Numbered from the stretch's first letter, positions 8,850 to 17,310 are shown. The stretch is DNA of 54,578 bases from Gemmataceae bacterium (GCA_009692065.1 SHZY01000017.1:1-54578), one strand, 5' to 3'. The notes: generated from the letters alone by a model not told the origin. Program-made: numbers and translations.

Positions 8850-10637
8850 ATGAGCGTAGGAAACCAGCCGGCATCGCAACATTCACTTGGCTGGCCGCTG
8901 CTTGTCGTCGGGACCCTCTTGGTTCTCGGGCTGGGCGCGGTGGCTTACTGGGCTGCGACCCGGCGCTCGGGTGATGCGGCCCCTGATCCGTTCGATCCAC
9001 TCTCAACGGGCCAGCAAGTTCCCGATGGGCCTCCCTGGTTTCGCGATAAGACGTCGGCATCCGGAATCGAATTCATCCACGTCAATGGCCAGGAAGCCGG
9101 TCATTATGCCATTCTCGAATCGCTGGGCGGTGGCGTGGCCATGATTGATTATGACGGCGATGGTCTGCTCGATCTGTTCTTCACCGGCGGTGGCACCTTC
9201 GATGGCCCGAACATCCGCGGCCGCCCCTGCAAGCTCTACAAGAACCTTGGCAATTGGCAGTTCCGCGATGTCACGGCCGAGGTCGGACTCGATAAGATCG
9301 ATTTCTATTCCCACGGCGTCGCGGTTGTCGACTATGACCGCGATGGCCGGCCCGACCTCCTCGTCACCGGCTACGGCCAGGTCGCCCTGTTTCGCAACGA
9401 CGCTGGCAAGCGTTTTATCGACGTAACGACCAAGGCGGGATTGCTCGAGAAGTCCTGGAGCAGCAGCGCTGGTTTTGCCGACTTGACGGGCAGCGGCTTC
9501 CCCGATTTGTATATTTGCAACTACGTCGACTGGTCGTTCAAGAATCATCCGGTCTGCCGCGGCAAGGGGCCGCAGGCTGAGCGTGATATCTGCTCGCCTC
9601 AGCAGTTCAAGCCGCTCATACATGCCCTGTACCGAAACAACCGCGATGGCACGTTTCGCGACGTCACCAGAGAACAAAAACTACGCGACGACGGCTGCGG
9701 CCTCGGTGTGGTGATGGCCGATTTCACCGGTGACCGACGGCCAGGCATCTACGTGGCCAACGATGCTGCCTTCAATCACTTCTATCTCGTCCGCTCAGGC
9801 GGGAAGCTAGAAGAGAAAGCTTTGCTCGCCGGCGTCGCCGGCGATGAGACCGGCCACTACAACGGCAGCATGGGCGTCGATGTCGCCGACTACGACGGCT
9901 CCGGGCGTGCTTCCATCTTCGTCGCCAACTTTCAAGATGAGCTGCATGCCCTTTATCGAAACCTCGGCCAGGAACACTTCGCCTACCAGTCGAAGACCGC
10001 CGGCCTGGGCGCCTTGAGCCGGCAGTTCGTTACGTTCGGCACTAGCTTCATTGACGTCGACAACGACGGTTGGGAAGACCTGATCATGGTCAGTGGGCAC
10101 GTCCTTTACAAGCCGGTCGGCAGCCCCGTGAAACAGGTGCCCGTGATCATGCGCAACATTCCATTTCAAGGTCGGCGTTTCTTCCGTGACTACGCCAAAC
10201 GCGGCGGGCCCTTTTTCTCGATACCTGACATGGGACGCGGCCTGGCGGTCGGTGATCTCGATAACGACGGCTGGCCCGACGTCGTCGTCTGCAACACCAA
10301 CAGCCCGGCCATTCTCCTCCGCAATGAAGCGGCGCAAGGCAACCCGGCGCGCTGGCTCGGCGTCAAACTGGTCGGCAAGGAGAATCGCGACGTCGTCGGT
10401 TCAACGCTGACCTTGAAGACCGACACAGGAACGTTGACGCGCTTCACCAAGGGGGGTGGCAGCTATCTCTCCGCGAGCGATCAACGCATCCTCTTCGGAC
10501 TGGGAACCTCGGCAAAGGTTGGCCGCTTGAGCGTGAAATGGTCCTGGAGCGACACGGAGCAGCACTTCGACAACCTGGAAGCGGGCAGCTACTGGGAACT
10601 CCGCGAAGGCGAACCGGCAGCAAAACGCTCGCCCTGA
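8850..10637 (+). CDS. CRTAC1-like protein: FG-GAP repeats and ASPIC/UnbV domain
   Basis: A 595-residue secreted or anchored protein with one hydrophobic segment at residues 13-35. Seven aspartate-rich FG-GAP (VCBS) motifs resembling integrin calcium loops can be seen, including DYDGDGLLDLF, DYDRDGRPDLL, DVDNDGWEDLI and DLDNDGWPDVV, with weaker ones between. Together they should form a seven-bladed propeller. The C-terminal 100 residues (from about LGVKLVGKENRD to the YWELREG end) are the ASPIC/UnbV domain found in CRTAC1-family proteins. The family is abundant in planctomycetes; its biochemical role is not settled. It lies between the TPR gene and the dihaem cytochrome gene on the same strand. 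Confidence 0.92.
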   Translation: MSVGNQPASQHSLGWPLLVVGTLLVLGLGAVAYWAATRRSGDAAPDPFDPLSTGQQVPDGPPWFRDKTSASGIEFIHVNGQEAGHYAILESLGGGVAMIDYDGDGLLDLFFTGGGTFDGPNIRGRPCKLYKNLGNWQFRDVTAEVGLDKIDFYSHGVAVVDYDRDGRPDLLVTGYGQVALFRNDAGKRFIDVTTKAGLLEKSWSSSAGFADLTGSGFPDLYICNYVDWSFKNHPVCRGKGPQAERDICSPQQFKPLIHALYRNNRDGTFRDVTREQKLRDDGCGLGVVMADFTGDRRPGIYVANDAAFNHFYLVRSGGKLEEKALLAGVAGDETGHYNGSMGVDVADYDGSGRASIFVANFQDELHALYRNLGQEHFAYQSKTAGLGALSRQFVTFGTSFIDVDNDGWEDLIMVSGHVLYKPVGSPVKQVPVIMRNIPFQGRRFFRDYAKRGGPFFSIPDMGRGLAVGDLDNDGWPDVVVCNTNSPAILLRNEAAQGNPARWLGVKLVGKENRDVVGSTLTLKTDTGTLTRFTKGGGSYLSASDQRILFGLGTSAKVGRLSVKWSWSDTEQHFDNLEAGSYWELREGEPAAKRSP

Positions 10638-10681
10638 CGCTGGGGCCCGTCAGCAGTGCGCAAACCGGTTTGTCGCAAGCT

Positions 10682-10730
10682 CAGGGATGAGGTACTCCGA
10701 ATCCCTGGGCTTCGGCGTACCTCATCCCTG
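10682..10730. repeat. Inverted repeat with CAGGGATGAGGTAC arms
   Basis: CAGGGATGAGGTAC at 10682-10695 is mirrored exactly by GTACCTCATCCCTG at 10717-10730. It sits in the gap between the UnbV and cytochrome peroxidase genes. Confidence 0.75.
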
Positions 10731-10818
10731 GGCGTCGGCTGGATTGAGGGAGAACCATTTGACATCAGCCCGGCGTAGTATTCGTCCCCGGGATTCCATG
10801 TACTTCGCGAGGATGATC

Positions 10819-12252
10819 ATGCGACGACGGCACAAAATGCTCGGTTTTGCATTCTCCCTGCTGTTTCTTGCATCATGCGAGCGTGCCCAGCAATATCCGG
10901 CAGCGGGAGCGAAGCCGGCGCCGGTCGAGCCGCCGAAGGCCAACGTCGAAGAGTTGTCCGCACGGCTCAGCTGGATCGCGCCCGACGAGCGCCGCGATCT
11001 ACCCCTGCACTTTGTGGCCGACACCAGCGCGGAATGGGCCCAGCTGCCGGCGTTTTGGACGCACTATCCCCCGATCCGGCCCTACCTCGCGCAGGGGCCG
11101 TTAACAGATGTAGCTGCGCTGGTCCTGGCCAACGAGCACGTGGCAATCAAGGTCAAGGTCCCGCGCGGTCTGCCTGATCCGACGCCGAACTTCCCGCCGT
11201 CGAACCTGCCGACCTACGGGAAATGGCGGCTGGGCAAGGAGCTATTCCACAATCGTCTCTTGCGCGCAGGAGGTGAGCAGCTTTCGTGTGCCTCGTGCCA
11301 CGTCCCTGAGGCGGGCTTCACAAACGACAGCAACCGGCGCGCGGGCGGCAAGTACAACACGCTCAGCCTCGTCAACGTCGTTTACAATCGCGGGCAGTTC
11401 TGGGACGGGCGCGTGCACACTCTTGAGGAGACGCTGGTCCGCACTCTTGCGGATGAACGGAACCTCACCGACGCGGAGAGCCGCGCGCAGGCGCTGCAGC
11501 ATCATGTCTGGGGCGGCTTCGTCCGTGAGCTGGTGGATCTGAAGGACCCGGACCTCAACCTGCGCTTCGATCTCGTCTTCGGCGTGCCGCAGCCGACGCA
11601 GGACACCGTCGCGCAGGCGCTGGCCACCTACCTGCGGACGATCCTGTCAGGCGATTCACTCTACGATCGTGCTGACCAGCTCCGCCGCGACCAGAAGGCG
11701 CTGACGCTGTCGGCAGAGCATTTTCGTGACCTGGTGAAAGACGACAAGACGGCCGAGTTCCTTCTCGACGGGCTCAAGGGGAAGCCGACGCGTGAGGCGC
11801 TGCCGGCGCTGCTTGTCAACGGCTACGTGCTGTTTCAGGGCAAGGCCCGCTGTGCGAAGTGCCATACCGGGCCGCTCTTTACCGACCACGATTACTACAA
11901 CGTCGGCTATGCGGGGGATGAAGGGCAACCCACGGATAAGGAAACCGGTCGGGCGGCGCAGGTGCCGATCGGGCTCAAGGAAGCACGGTTGATCGGCGCC
12001 TTCCGCACGCCGACCTTGCGCAACCTCGCCAGGACGGCGCCGTACTATCATGACGGCTCCCAGCGGGCGCTCGGCAATGTGGTGGAGTTTTACGATGAAC
12101 GCGTGCAGCCCACCCGGCATCTGGCCAAAGCGCTGCAGGACGGCGATCGCGAACAGCGGCTGCGCTTGAGCCAGTACGAAAAGAACGCGCTGGTGGTTTT
12201 CTTGCGCGCGCTGGAGGGTCAGGCGCTAGATCCGATGGTGACACGGAAGTGA
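10819..12252 (+). CDS. Dihaem cytochrome c peroxidase / MauG-family lipoprotein
   Basis: Two haem sites are seen: CASCH (about residue 155) in the first cytochrome domain and CAKCH in the second, each flanked by family motifs (GKELFHNRLL, FTNDSNRRAGGKYNTLSLVN, FRTPTLRNLARTAPYYHDG). The fold is that of bacterial dihaem cytochrome c peroxidases and MauG, which use hydrogen peroxide as oxidant; the substrate here is unknown. I chose the ATG at 10819 because GAGG lies six bases upstream. It gives MRRRHKMLGFAFSLLFLASC, a lipoprotein signal peptide with Cys20, so the protein should be tethered outside the cytoplasm. An upstream ATG at 10687 would add 44 residues of repeat-derived sequence. It follows the TPR and UnbV genes. 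Confidence 0.9.
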   Translation: MRRRHKMLGFAFSLLFLASCERAQQYPAAGAKPAPVEPPKANVEELSARLSWIAPDERRDLPLHFVADTSAEWAQLPAFWTHYPPIRPYLAQGPLTDVAALVLANEHVAIKVKVPRGLPDPTPNFPPSNLPTYGKWRLGKELFHNRLLRAGGEQLSCASCHVPEAGFTNDSNRRAGGKYNTLSLVNVVYNRGQFWDGRVHTLEETLVRTLADERNLTDAESRAQALQHHVWGGFVRELVDLKDPDLNLRFDLVFGVPQPTQDTVAQALATYLRTILSGDSLYDRADQLRRDQKALTLSAEHFRDLVKDDKTAEFLLDGLKGKPTREALPALLVNGYVLFQGKARCAKCHTGPLFTDHDYYNVGYAGDEGQPTDKETGRAAQVPIGLKEARLIGAFRTPTLRNLARTAPYYHDGSQRALGNVVEFYDERVQPTRHLAKALQDGDREQRLRLSQYEKNALVVFLRALEGQALDPMVTRK

Positions 12253-12437
12253 CCTGCTTCGACGCTCGCGGCTTTGCATTCGGGTGTCGCCGTAAGCGGC
12301 GAAATCGTTACGGTCCGCCCGATCGTACCATCGACAACCAGGAAATTGGGAAAAGCAGGCAAACTGATCGCGAAATGCGGGCTACGAGATGCTTGAATGG
12401 GGAGGAATCCCAGGGCGTGCACTCGGAGCCGACTGCC

Positions 12438-12920
12438 ATGCGCGTTTCGCAATACTTATCAAATCAACACATCCCGTTCGAGGAGATGGTCCACCCGCCT
12501 GCGTTCACCGCCCAAAAACTGGCGCGGTTCCTGCACATCCCTGGCCGACAGGTCATCAAGAGTATTCTGTTGAAGGGGCCGCACGGGTACTTCCTGGCCG
12601 TCCTGCCGGCGTCGCACGTCATCGACCTGGTGTCGCTAAGCGCTCATTTCGGCGGCCCGGTCCGCTTGGCAACGGCTGCGGAGCTGCGCGAGCACTTCCC
12701 CGATTGTGAGTGGGGCGCGCTGATGCCCTTTGGCCAACTGTACGGCATGCCGACGATCCTGGAGACCGCGATCCCTCTTGAAATGACGATCGTGTTCGAG
12801 GCCCAGCAGCACGCCATCGCCATCCGCATGGCCTGCCGGGATTACCTGAAGCTGGAGCGGCCCGAACGCTTGCATTTCGCCCAGGCCCGCCCGGAACAAC
12901 AGCGCCCGCAGGCGTGCTGA
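12438..12920 (+). CDS. YbaK/ProX-type aminoacyl-tRNA deacylase domain protein
   Basis: The 160-residue product is the length of single-domain YbaK/aaRS-associated proteins, which hydrolyse mischarged aminoacyl-tRNA (for example Cys-tRNAPro). Recognisable parts are YLSNQHIPFEEMVHPPAFTAQ, LARFLHIPGRQVIKSILLKG with the conserved Lys, and YFLAVLPASHVIDL. The C-terminal part, ECEWGALMPFGQLYG-like (here DCEWGALMPFG), matches the family's EPGAVTPFGL region. I chose the ATG at 12438, since the frame before it is basic, has no family similarity and overlaps a repeat-rich gap. The exact specificity cannot be told from sequence alone. It stands alone between convergent or unrelated genes. Confidence 0.85.
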   Translation: MRVSQYLSNQHIPFEEMVHPPAFTAQKLARFLHIPGRQVIKSILLKGPHGYFLAVLPASHVIDLVSLSAHFGGPVRLATAAELREHFPDCEWGALMPFGQLYGMPTILETAIPLEMTIVFEAQQHAIAIRMACRDYLKLERPERLHFAQARPEQQRPQAC

Positions 12921-12928
12921 TCCCGGTT

Positions 12929-12986
12929 CGCCGCCTCCGGCTTCGCGCTCGCAAGGCAAACCGCGAGCGCGAAGCCGCAAGCGGCG
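12929..12986. repeat. CCGCTTGCGGC-family inverted repeat
   Basis: CGCCGCCTCCGGCTTCGCGCTCGC pairs, with two mismatches, with GCGAGCGCGAAGCCGCAAGCGGCG around a ten-base loop. It separates convergent genes and could stop transcription from both sides. Confidence 0.8.
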
Positions 12987-13003
12987 AATCAAACCTTTCA
13001 ACC

Positions 13004-13447
13004 CTATGCGAAGATCTCCTTCAGCTTCTTCTCACGGAACGCCAGCAACTTGTCGAGGTCCTTGCGAATCGTGTTGGCCGTCACGACGAAACCCAGCATG
13101 CCGCCGGGCGGTTCGAAGTCTATCTTCTCGATGATCTTGGTGCCGGCGTCGGTCGCTTCGAAGTGATGAGCGTGGAACCAGCGGGCGAACGGACCTTGCT
13201 TCTGCTCCAGGGCGATCAACTTCTCGTGGTCGAACGTCGCCACTTCTTGAATGATCTGCTGCGAGATGCCCCAGCGTCGCCCCTTCCAGACCAGCCGGGT
13301 GCCCTGTTGCATGATTTCCGGCCCGGTCAACAGTTCGAGGTTCAGGTCGGCCGGCGCCAGCAGCACCAGGTTTCGGGGTTTGCTGAAGAACGTGAACAAC
13401 TCCGGCACCGGACGGGTGATTTCAAAGGTGGCAGTATAATGAGGCAT
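13004..13447 (-). CDS. SRPBCC (START-like) ligand-binding protein
   Basis: The 147-residue protein has the arrangement of small SRPBCC/polyketide-cyclase-type proteins: a first strand (ATFEITRPVPELFTFFSKPRNL), the LAPADLNLELL segment, WKGRRWGISQQIIQEVATFD, and the central HHFEATDAGTKIIEKIDFEPPGG pattern, then a long C-terminal helix (IRKDLDKLLAFREKKLKEIF). It resembles the COG4276 group of cell-division-inhibitor-like SRPBCC proteins. It should have a hydrophobic pocket, but the ligand is unknown. The start at 13447 was preferred over 13465 because AGGGAG lies seven bases before it. The upstream end abuts a repeat shared with other gaps, and miaA diverges from it. Confidence 0.85.
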   Translation of the reverse strand: MPHYTATFEITRPVPELFTFFSKPRNLVLLAPADLNLELLTGPEIMQQGTRLVWKGRRWGISQQIIQEVATFDHEKLIALEQKQGPFARWFHAHHFEATDAGTKIIEKIDFEPPGGMLGFVVTANTIRKDLDKLLAFREKKLKEIFA

Positions 13448-13508
13448 GTGCAACTCCCTGTGCATCCCAGGGATTCGCTGCGCTTACCCCTGAACTAATA
13501 GTAAATGT

Positions 13509-14480
13509 ATGCTACCGCCGCCGTTTCACAACGCCCTGGTATTGACGGGCCCGACGGGATCGGGCAAGACCACGCTCGGCATCGAACTCGCGCCGCGGCT
13601 CGATGCCGAAATCGTATCGATGGATTCCATGGCGCCCTATCGCGGCATGGACATCGGCACCGCTAAGCCGACGCTTGCCGAGCGTACCGCCGTCCCGCAT
13701 CATCTTGTCGATGTGCTCCAGCCCTGGGAGTCTGCCAGCGTCGCCTGGTGGCTCGAAGAAGCAAAACGCTGCTGCCAGGACATCGAAGCGCGCGGCAAGC
13801 AGGTTCTCTTCGTCGGGGGCACGCCGCTCTACTTGAAGGCGTTGATGTGCGGACTTTTCGCCGGCCCTCCCGCCGATGAGGCAATCCGCCGCCGTTTGAC
13901 GCAAGAAATCGCAGCGCTCGGCTCGCTGGCTGTTCATCAGCGCCTGGCCGCCATCGATCCGGTCAGCGCCGCACGCATCCATCCCAACGATGTGCGCCGC
14001 ATGATCCGCGCCCTGGAGGTTCATGAATTGACCGGTAAGCCGATTAGCGCGTGGCAGACGCAGTGGCCGGCAGCCGGGGGTCAGGAGTCAGGAGTCAGGG
14101 GTCAGGGGTCGGTCCTTTGGCTCGACTTGGTGCGTGAGCATCTCTATGAGCGCATCGAACGTCGCGTTGAGAAGATGTTCGCCGGCGGGTTGGTTGACGA
14201 AGCGCGCCGTCTGCGCGCGCTGGAGTGCCCCTTGAGCCATGAGGCCAGTCAGGCGCTGGGCTATACCGAGGCGTTCGATTTGCTCGATGGGAAGATTGCG
14301 CTGCAGGAAGCGATTGTGCGGGTACAGATGCGCAGTCGCAACCTGGCCAAACGGCAAATCACGTGGTTTCGGCACCTTCCCGACTGCCGACCGACGACTA
14401 AGGATTTGACATGCGAGCTCTGGATCGACAGAATGAACAGATGCAACAAACCCGCGATTTTAGTCGATGGCGATAAATGA
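13509..14480 (+). CDS. miaA: tRNA dimethylallyltransferase
   Basis: Transfers a dimethylallyl group to N6 of A37 in tRNAs reading UNN codons. The P-loop GPTGSGKTT (residues 14-22) is followed by the DSMAPYRGMDIGTAKPT motif; most enzymes have DSMQVYRGMDIGTAKP, so the catalytic Asp is present but the next residues differ. Later motifs seen are PHHLVDVL, LFVGGTPLYLKALM, NDVRRMIRALEVHELTGKPIS and RNLAKRQITWFRHL. The length of 323 is normal. Residues 190-201 (GGQESGVRGQGS), just after ISAWQTQWP, are encoded by the GGAGTCAGG repeat found in lysC. The 3' end runs into a terminator hairpin whose right arm begins at the stop codon, so the last ten residues may be recent. Confidence 0.95.
   Translation: MLPPPFHNALVLTGPTGSGKTTLGIELAPRLDAEIVSMDSMAPYRGMDIGTAKPTLAERTAVPHHLVDVLQPWESASVAWWLEEAKRCCQDIEARGKQVLFVGGTPLYLKALMCGLFAGPPADEAIRRRLTQEIAALGSLAVHQRLAAIDPVSAARIHPNDVRRMIRALEVHELTGKPISAWQTQWPAAGGQESGVRGQGSVLWLDLVREHLYERIERRVEKMFAGGLVDEARRLRALECPLSHEASQALGYTEAFDLLDGKIALQEAIVRVQMRSRNLAKRQITWFRHLPDCRPTTKDLTCELWIDRMNRCNKPAILVDGDK
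14077..14112. repeat. GGAGTCAGG-type repeat inside miaA
   Basis: Tandem copies of GTCAGGAGTCAGGAGTCAGG-like units, read in frame through miaA. It is the same unit as the left arm of the lysC insertion but without the facing arm. Confidence 0.8.
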
Positions 14481-14496
14481 TCGCGGGATTCTTTTT
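14451..14496 (+). terminator. Rho-independent terminator overlapping miaA 3' end
   Basis: CCCGCGAT (14451-14458) pairs with ATCGCGGG (14480-14487) and is followed by ATTCTTTTT. The miaA stop codon (14478-14480) touches the right arm, so part of the hairpin is coding. Confidence 0.65.
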
Positions 14497-14672
14497 CAAC
14501 CTGAGCTTGGCCAGTAGAAACTTGGCAACAAACGGACCCACGCGTTCGTTTCGGAATAGGATGGAGTAGGAGCGCGCTGGCACCAGGAACGCAGTCATGC
14601 GATGTTTAGCGAGCGTTCTACTTCGGGGCGAGGTCAAACGAGATTGGCAAGCATCAGAGGAGCCGAGCACCC

Positions 14673-15404
14673 ATGGCGAAAGCCTCGGTGACGTTTCAAG
14701 TCCTGGAAGGCATCGATCGCGGCCGAGTCTATTGCGATCTGTCGGTCCCCGTGACCATTGGCCGCGAGGAAGGCAACTCGCTACGCCTCAACGACGAGCG
14801 AGTTAGCCGTTTCCATTCCAAGGTGCAGGTCGACGGCGACGACTACATCCTGACCGACCTCGAAAGCACCAACGGCACGCGCGTCAACGGCACCGCGGTG
14901 CAGATACGTCGGCTGCGGGTCGGCGATCGCGTTGGCGTGGGCCGTTCGTTGTTGCTGTTTGGCTCCAACGAAGAAATCGCCGCACGCATGGCCAGCCTGG
15001 TCGGCGCGACGCCAACGCCGGTAGGTGGGCCCGAGAAGGACCCCTTGCCGGTCCAACCTCTTGGCGATCAATCAACGCTAGCCGGGCAACTTGACTTGAA
15101 TCTCGATTTCGATGTGAACGTCTCCGTGCCGTCCCGCCTGACCAACGATGCCCTCTACATCGGCACCAAGGCATTGCCGCCTCTGCCCCTCAAGATGACG
15201 CCGTCGCAAGCTGCCCGCCTGGCCGAAATTCTCGACTACCTCCATCAGGGCCTGACGCAAGCGACCGAAAACATCCAGGCGAAGGACGACGGCTCGCAAG
15301 TCTCGCTGGAGTATAACGACTGGCAGCGCGTGCTCGCGGTGCAATTGCTGCTGGCGCGCTACCTGCGCTTGGTTGCCGACCCGCCGGAGCTGGACGAGAA
15401 ATAG
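14673..15404 (+). CDS. Forkhead-associated (FHA) domain protein
   Basis: Residues 20-95 are an FHA domain, which binds phosphothreonine peptides. Visible are VTIGREEGNSLRLNDERVSRFHSKVQ (key Arg, Ser and His) and the LESTNGTRVNG motif. Residues 110-160 are proline- and aspartate-rich and probably flexible. The last 80 residues (from LPPLPLKMTPSQAARLAEIL) look helical and are not recognised. The total is 243 residues. GAGGAG precedes the start. The gene ends five bases from the convergent rtcB gene. Planctomycetes have many Ser/Thr kinases, so a signalling adaptor role is reasonable inference, though no kinase gene lies in the window. Confidence 0.9.
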   Translation: MAKASVTFQVLEGIDRGRVYCDLSVPVTIGREEGNSLRLNDERVSRFHSKVQVDGDDYILTDLESTNGTRVNGTAVQIRRLRVGDRVGVGRSLLLFGSNEEIAARMASLVGATPTPVGGPEKDPLPVQPLGDQSTLAGQLDLNLDFDVNVSVPSRLTNDALYIGTKALPPLPLKMTPSQAARLAEILDYLHQGLTQATENIQAKDDGSQVSLEYNDWQRVLAVQLLLARYLRLVADPPELDEK

Positions 15405-15409
15405 CGTGC

Positions 15410-16873
15410 TTAGCCCTTGATCACCCCAATCGGCCGCATCCGCGCGACCTTCTTCGACAACCCCGCCTGATGCACCACATCGACCACGTCATCGACGTTC
15501 TTGTACGCCTTCGGCTGTTCCTCGGCGAGGCCCTTGTGGCTCTGTGCCCGCGCGATGACCCCGCGCGCCAGTAGCTCCTTGTCGATGCGGCGGCCCGCGG
15601 CTTCCTTGATCGCTTGCGTGCGGCTCATCGCCCGGCCGGCGCCGTGGCAGGTGGTGCCGAAAGACTTTTCCATGCTTCCCTGCTGGCCAACGAGCACCCA
15701 GCTCGCCCGGCCCATGTCGCCCGGGATGATGACCGGCTGGCCGATCTTGCGATAGATCGCCGGCACCTCCGGATGTCCCGGCGGAAACGCGCGCGTCGCT
15801 CCCTTGCGGTGCACCCACACTTTCTTCTTGACGCCGTTGACGGTGTGTTCTTCCAGTTTCGCAATGTTATGGCACACATCGTAGATGAGGTTCATCTGCA
15901 ACGATTGCCAGGTGCGCCCGAAGACGTCGGCGAAGACCTCGCGGGCTTGCCACATGAGGAGCTGGCGATTGCACCAGGCGAAGTTGGCCGCCGCCCGCAT
16001 CGCTGCGATGTACTTTTGGCCTTCCGGGCTGTTGACCGGCGCGCACGCGAGTTGGCGATCCGGCAGCTCGATGCCGTATTTCTCTGGCGCCTTGCGCAGG
16101 TGCATCAGTGAATCGTCGCAGACCTGATAGCCGAGGCCGCGCGAGCCGGAGTGGATCATGACGCAGATCATGTCCTTCTCCAGGCCCATGACGCTGGCAG
16201 CTTCGTCGTCGAAAATCGCATCGACGACTTGCACTTCGAGGAAGTGGTTGCCCGAGCCGAGGGTGCCGCACTGCTGTTCGCCGCGCTTCTTGGCGTGATC
16301 GCTGACCTCGTCGGGATCAGCGCCGTCGAGATGGCCACGCCCTTCGGTGAAGTCGATATCGCCCGGCGTCGCCAATTCACGCGACGTCAAATAACCCGCG
16401 CCTTCGCCAAGGAGGCGCGTCAGCTCCTTGCCCTTGAACGAATAATGCCCCGTGCGACCCACGCCGGTCGGCACGTGCTTGAAGAGTTCATCGACAAGCT
16501 TTTGCAAGTGCGGCTTGACTTCGCGATAGAAGAGATTGGTGCGGCACAAACGCACACCGCAGTTGATGTCATAGCCGACGCCGCCGGGCGAGATGACGCC
16601 GCCTTCGTCGGGATCAGTGGCGCAGACGCCGCCGATGCAGAAGCCGTAGCCCCAGTGAATGTCCGGCATCGCCAGGCTGGCGTGCTGAATGCCCGGCAGG
16701 AACGCGACGTTGGCAACCTGCTCCGGCGCCTGATCGAGCTTGAGCTGATGCATGAGCTTTTCATTCGCGAAGATCAGCCCATCAACGCGCATGCCCGGCT
16801 TGTAGCTCTTCGGGATGCGGTAGCAGCACGCATCGATCTGTTCGAGCGCGCCGTGGAAGGTTTCTTTGGCCAT
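15410..16873 (-). CDS. rtcB: RNA-splicing ligase RtcB
   Basis: GTP- and manganese-dependent ligase that joins RNA 2',3'-cyclic phosphate or 3'-phosphate ends to 5'-OH ends. The 487-residue length from the ATG at 16873 is typical. Seen are MPDIHWGYGFCIGGVCA, GGVGYDINCGVRLCRTN (metal-binding Cys and Asp), LGSGNHFLEVQVVD, MIHSGSRGLGYQV, YDVCHNIAKLEEH and GTTCHGAGRAMSRTQA; the His near residue 410 in the last is probably the one that is guanylated. Upstream in-frame codons would extend the frame through the gap into the GNAT remnant and were rejected. In bacteria RtcB acts in RNA repair or tRNA healing; there is no RtcA, Archease or RtcR gene nearby, so its regulation is not visible here. Confidence 0.95.
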   Translation of the reverse strand: MAKETFHGALEQIDACCYRIPKSYKPGMRVDGLIFANEKLMHQLKLDQAPEQVANVAFLPGIQHASLAMPDIHWGYGFCIGGVCATDPDEGGVISPGGVGYDINCGVRLCRTNLFYREVKPHLQKLVDELFKHVPTGVGRTGHYSFKGKELTRLLGEGAGYLTSRELATPGDIDFTEGRGHLDGADPDEVSDHAKKRGEQQCGTLGSGNHFLEVQVVDAIFDDEAASVMGLEKDMICVMIHSGSRGLGYQVCDDSLMHLRKAPEKYGIELPDRQLACAPVNSPEGQKYIAAMRAAANFAWCNRQLLMWQAREVFADVFGRTWQSLQMNLIYDVCHNIAKLEEHTVNGVKKKVWVHRKGATRAFPPGHPEVPAIYRKIGQPVIIPGDMGRASWVLVGQQGSMEKSFGTTCHGAGRAMSRTQAIKEAAGRRIDKELLARGVIARAQSHKGLAEEQPKAYKNVDDVVDVVHQAGLSKKVARMRPIGVIKG

Positions 16874-17033
16874 TTCGTGTTCCAGTTCGAGTTTTCCAAG
16901 CCTGAAGCATGAGCGCAGGTGTGTTTTCCTTCGCTTACGCTTTAGGCTCGGACGTAACGCAAGGTAATGTAGCGGAATCCGCCGCGCGAGATTAGACTGA
17001 CACCCTGAGGCGAAAGATGTTCGGGAGAATCCG

Positions 17034-17256
17034 ATGGCCCCGCCGATCGAATCGCCCCGTCTGCTCGTGCGCGCGTTCACGCTCGCCACCGCCGCTGTAT
17101 TCCTGCGTCTCGGCAGCGATACTGGCCCAGTGATCGGTTTCGGCGGCCTGAAGTATCTGGAGTGACCTTTGCGACGTGGACATCGGCTACCCACTGCTGC
17201 CGGAATATTGGAGCCAGGGGCTGGCGACAGAGGCATCGCGACCGGCTACGGATTAA
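17034..17256 (+). pseudogene. GNAT acetyltransferase remnant with internal deletion
   Basis: Frame one from ATG 17034 gives ESPRLLVRAFTLATAAVFLRLGSD, the usual start of RimJ/RimL-type acetyltransferases, then jumps straight to PVIGFGGLKYLE and a stop. In the next frame, DVDIGYPLLPEYWSQGLATEASR follows and ends at TAA 17254-17256. A working member has about 50 residues between the first two blocks and a further 60 at the end. So the gene has lost an internal segment, its C-terminus, and its frame. A long inverted repeat starts at the base after the final stop, which suggests the repeat inserted into or truncated the gene. Confidence 0.75.
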
Positions 17257-17310
17257 GAGCCCGCAGCGCAGGCAAGGGACTTCGCCGTCCCTTGTCTGCG
17301 CTGCGGGCTC
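17257..17310. repeat. Long near-perfect inverted repeat
   Basis: Two 24-base arms (17257-17280 and 17287-17310), beginning GAGCCCGCAGCGCAGG, with one mismatch and a six-base TTCGCC loop. It directly abuts the GNAT remnant. Confidence 0.9.

Noticed and set aside
16874-17236. 121-codon N-terminal extension of RtcB
   Set aside because: RtcB of normal length starts at 16873; the extension is antisense to the GNAT remnant and has no similarity.
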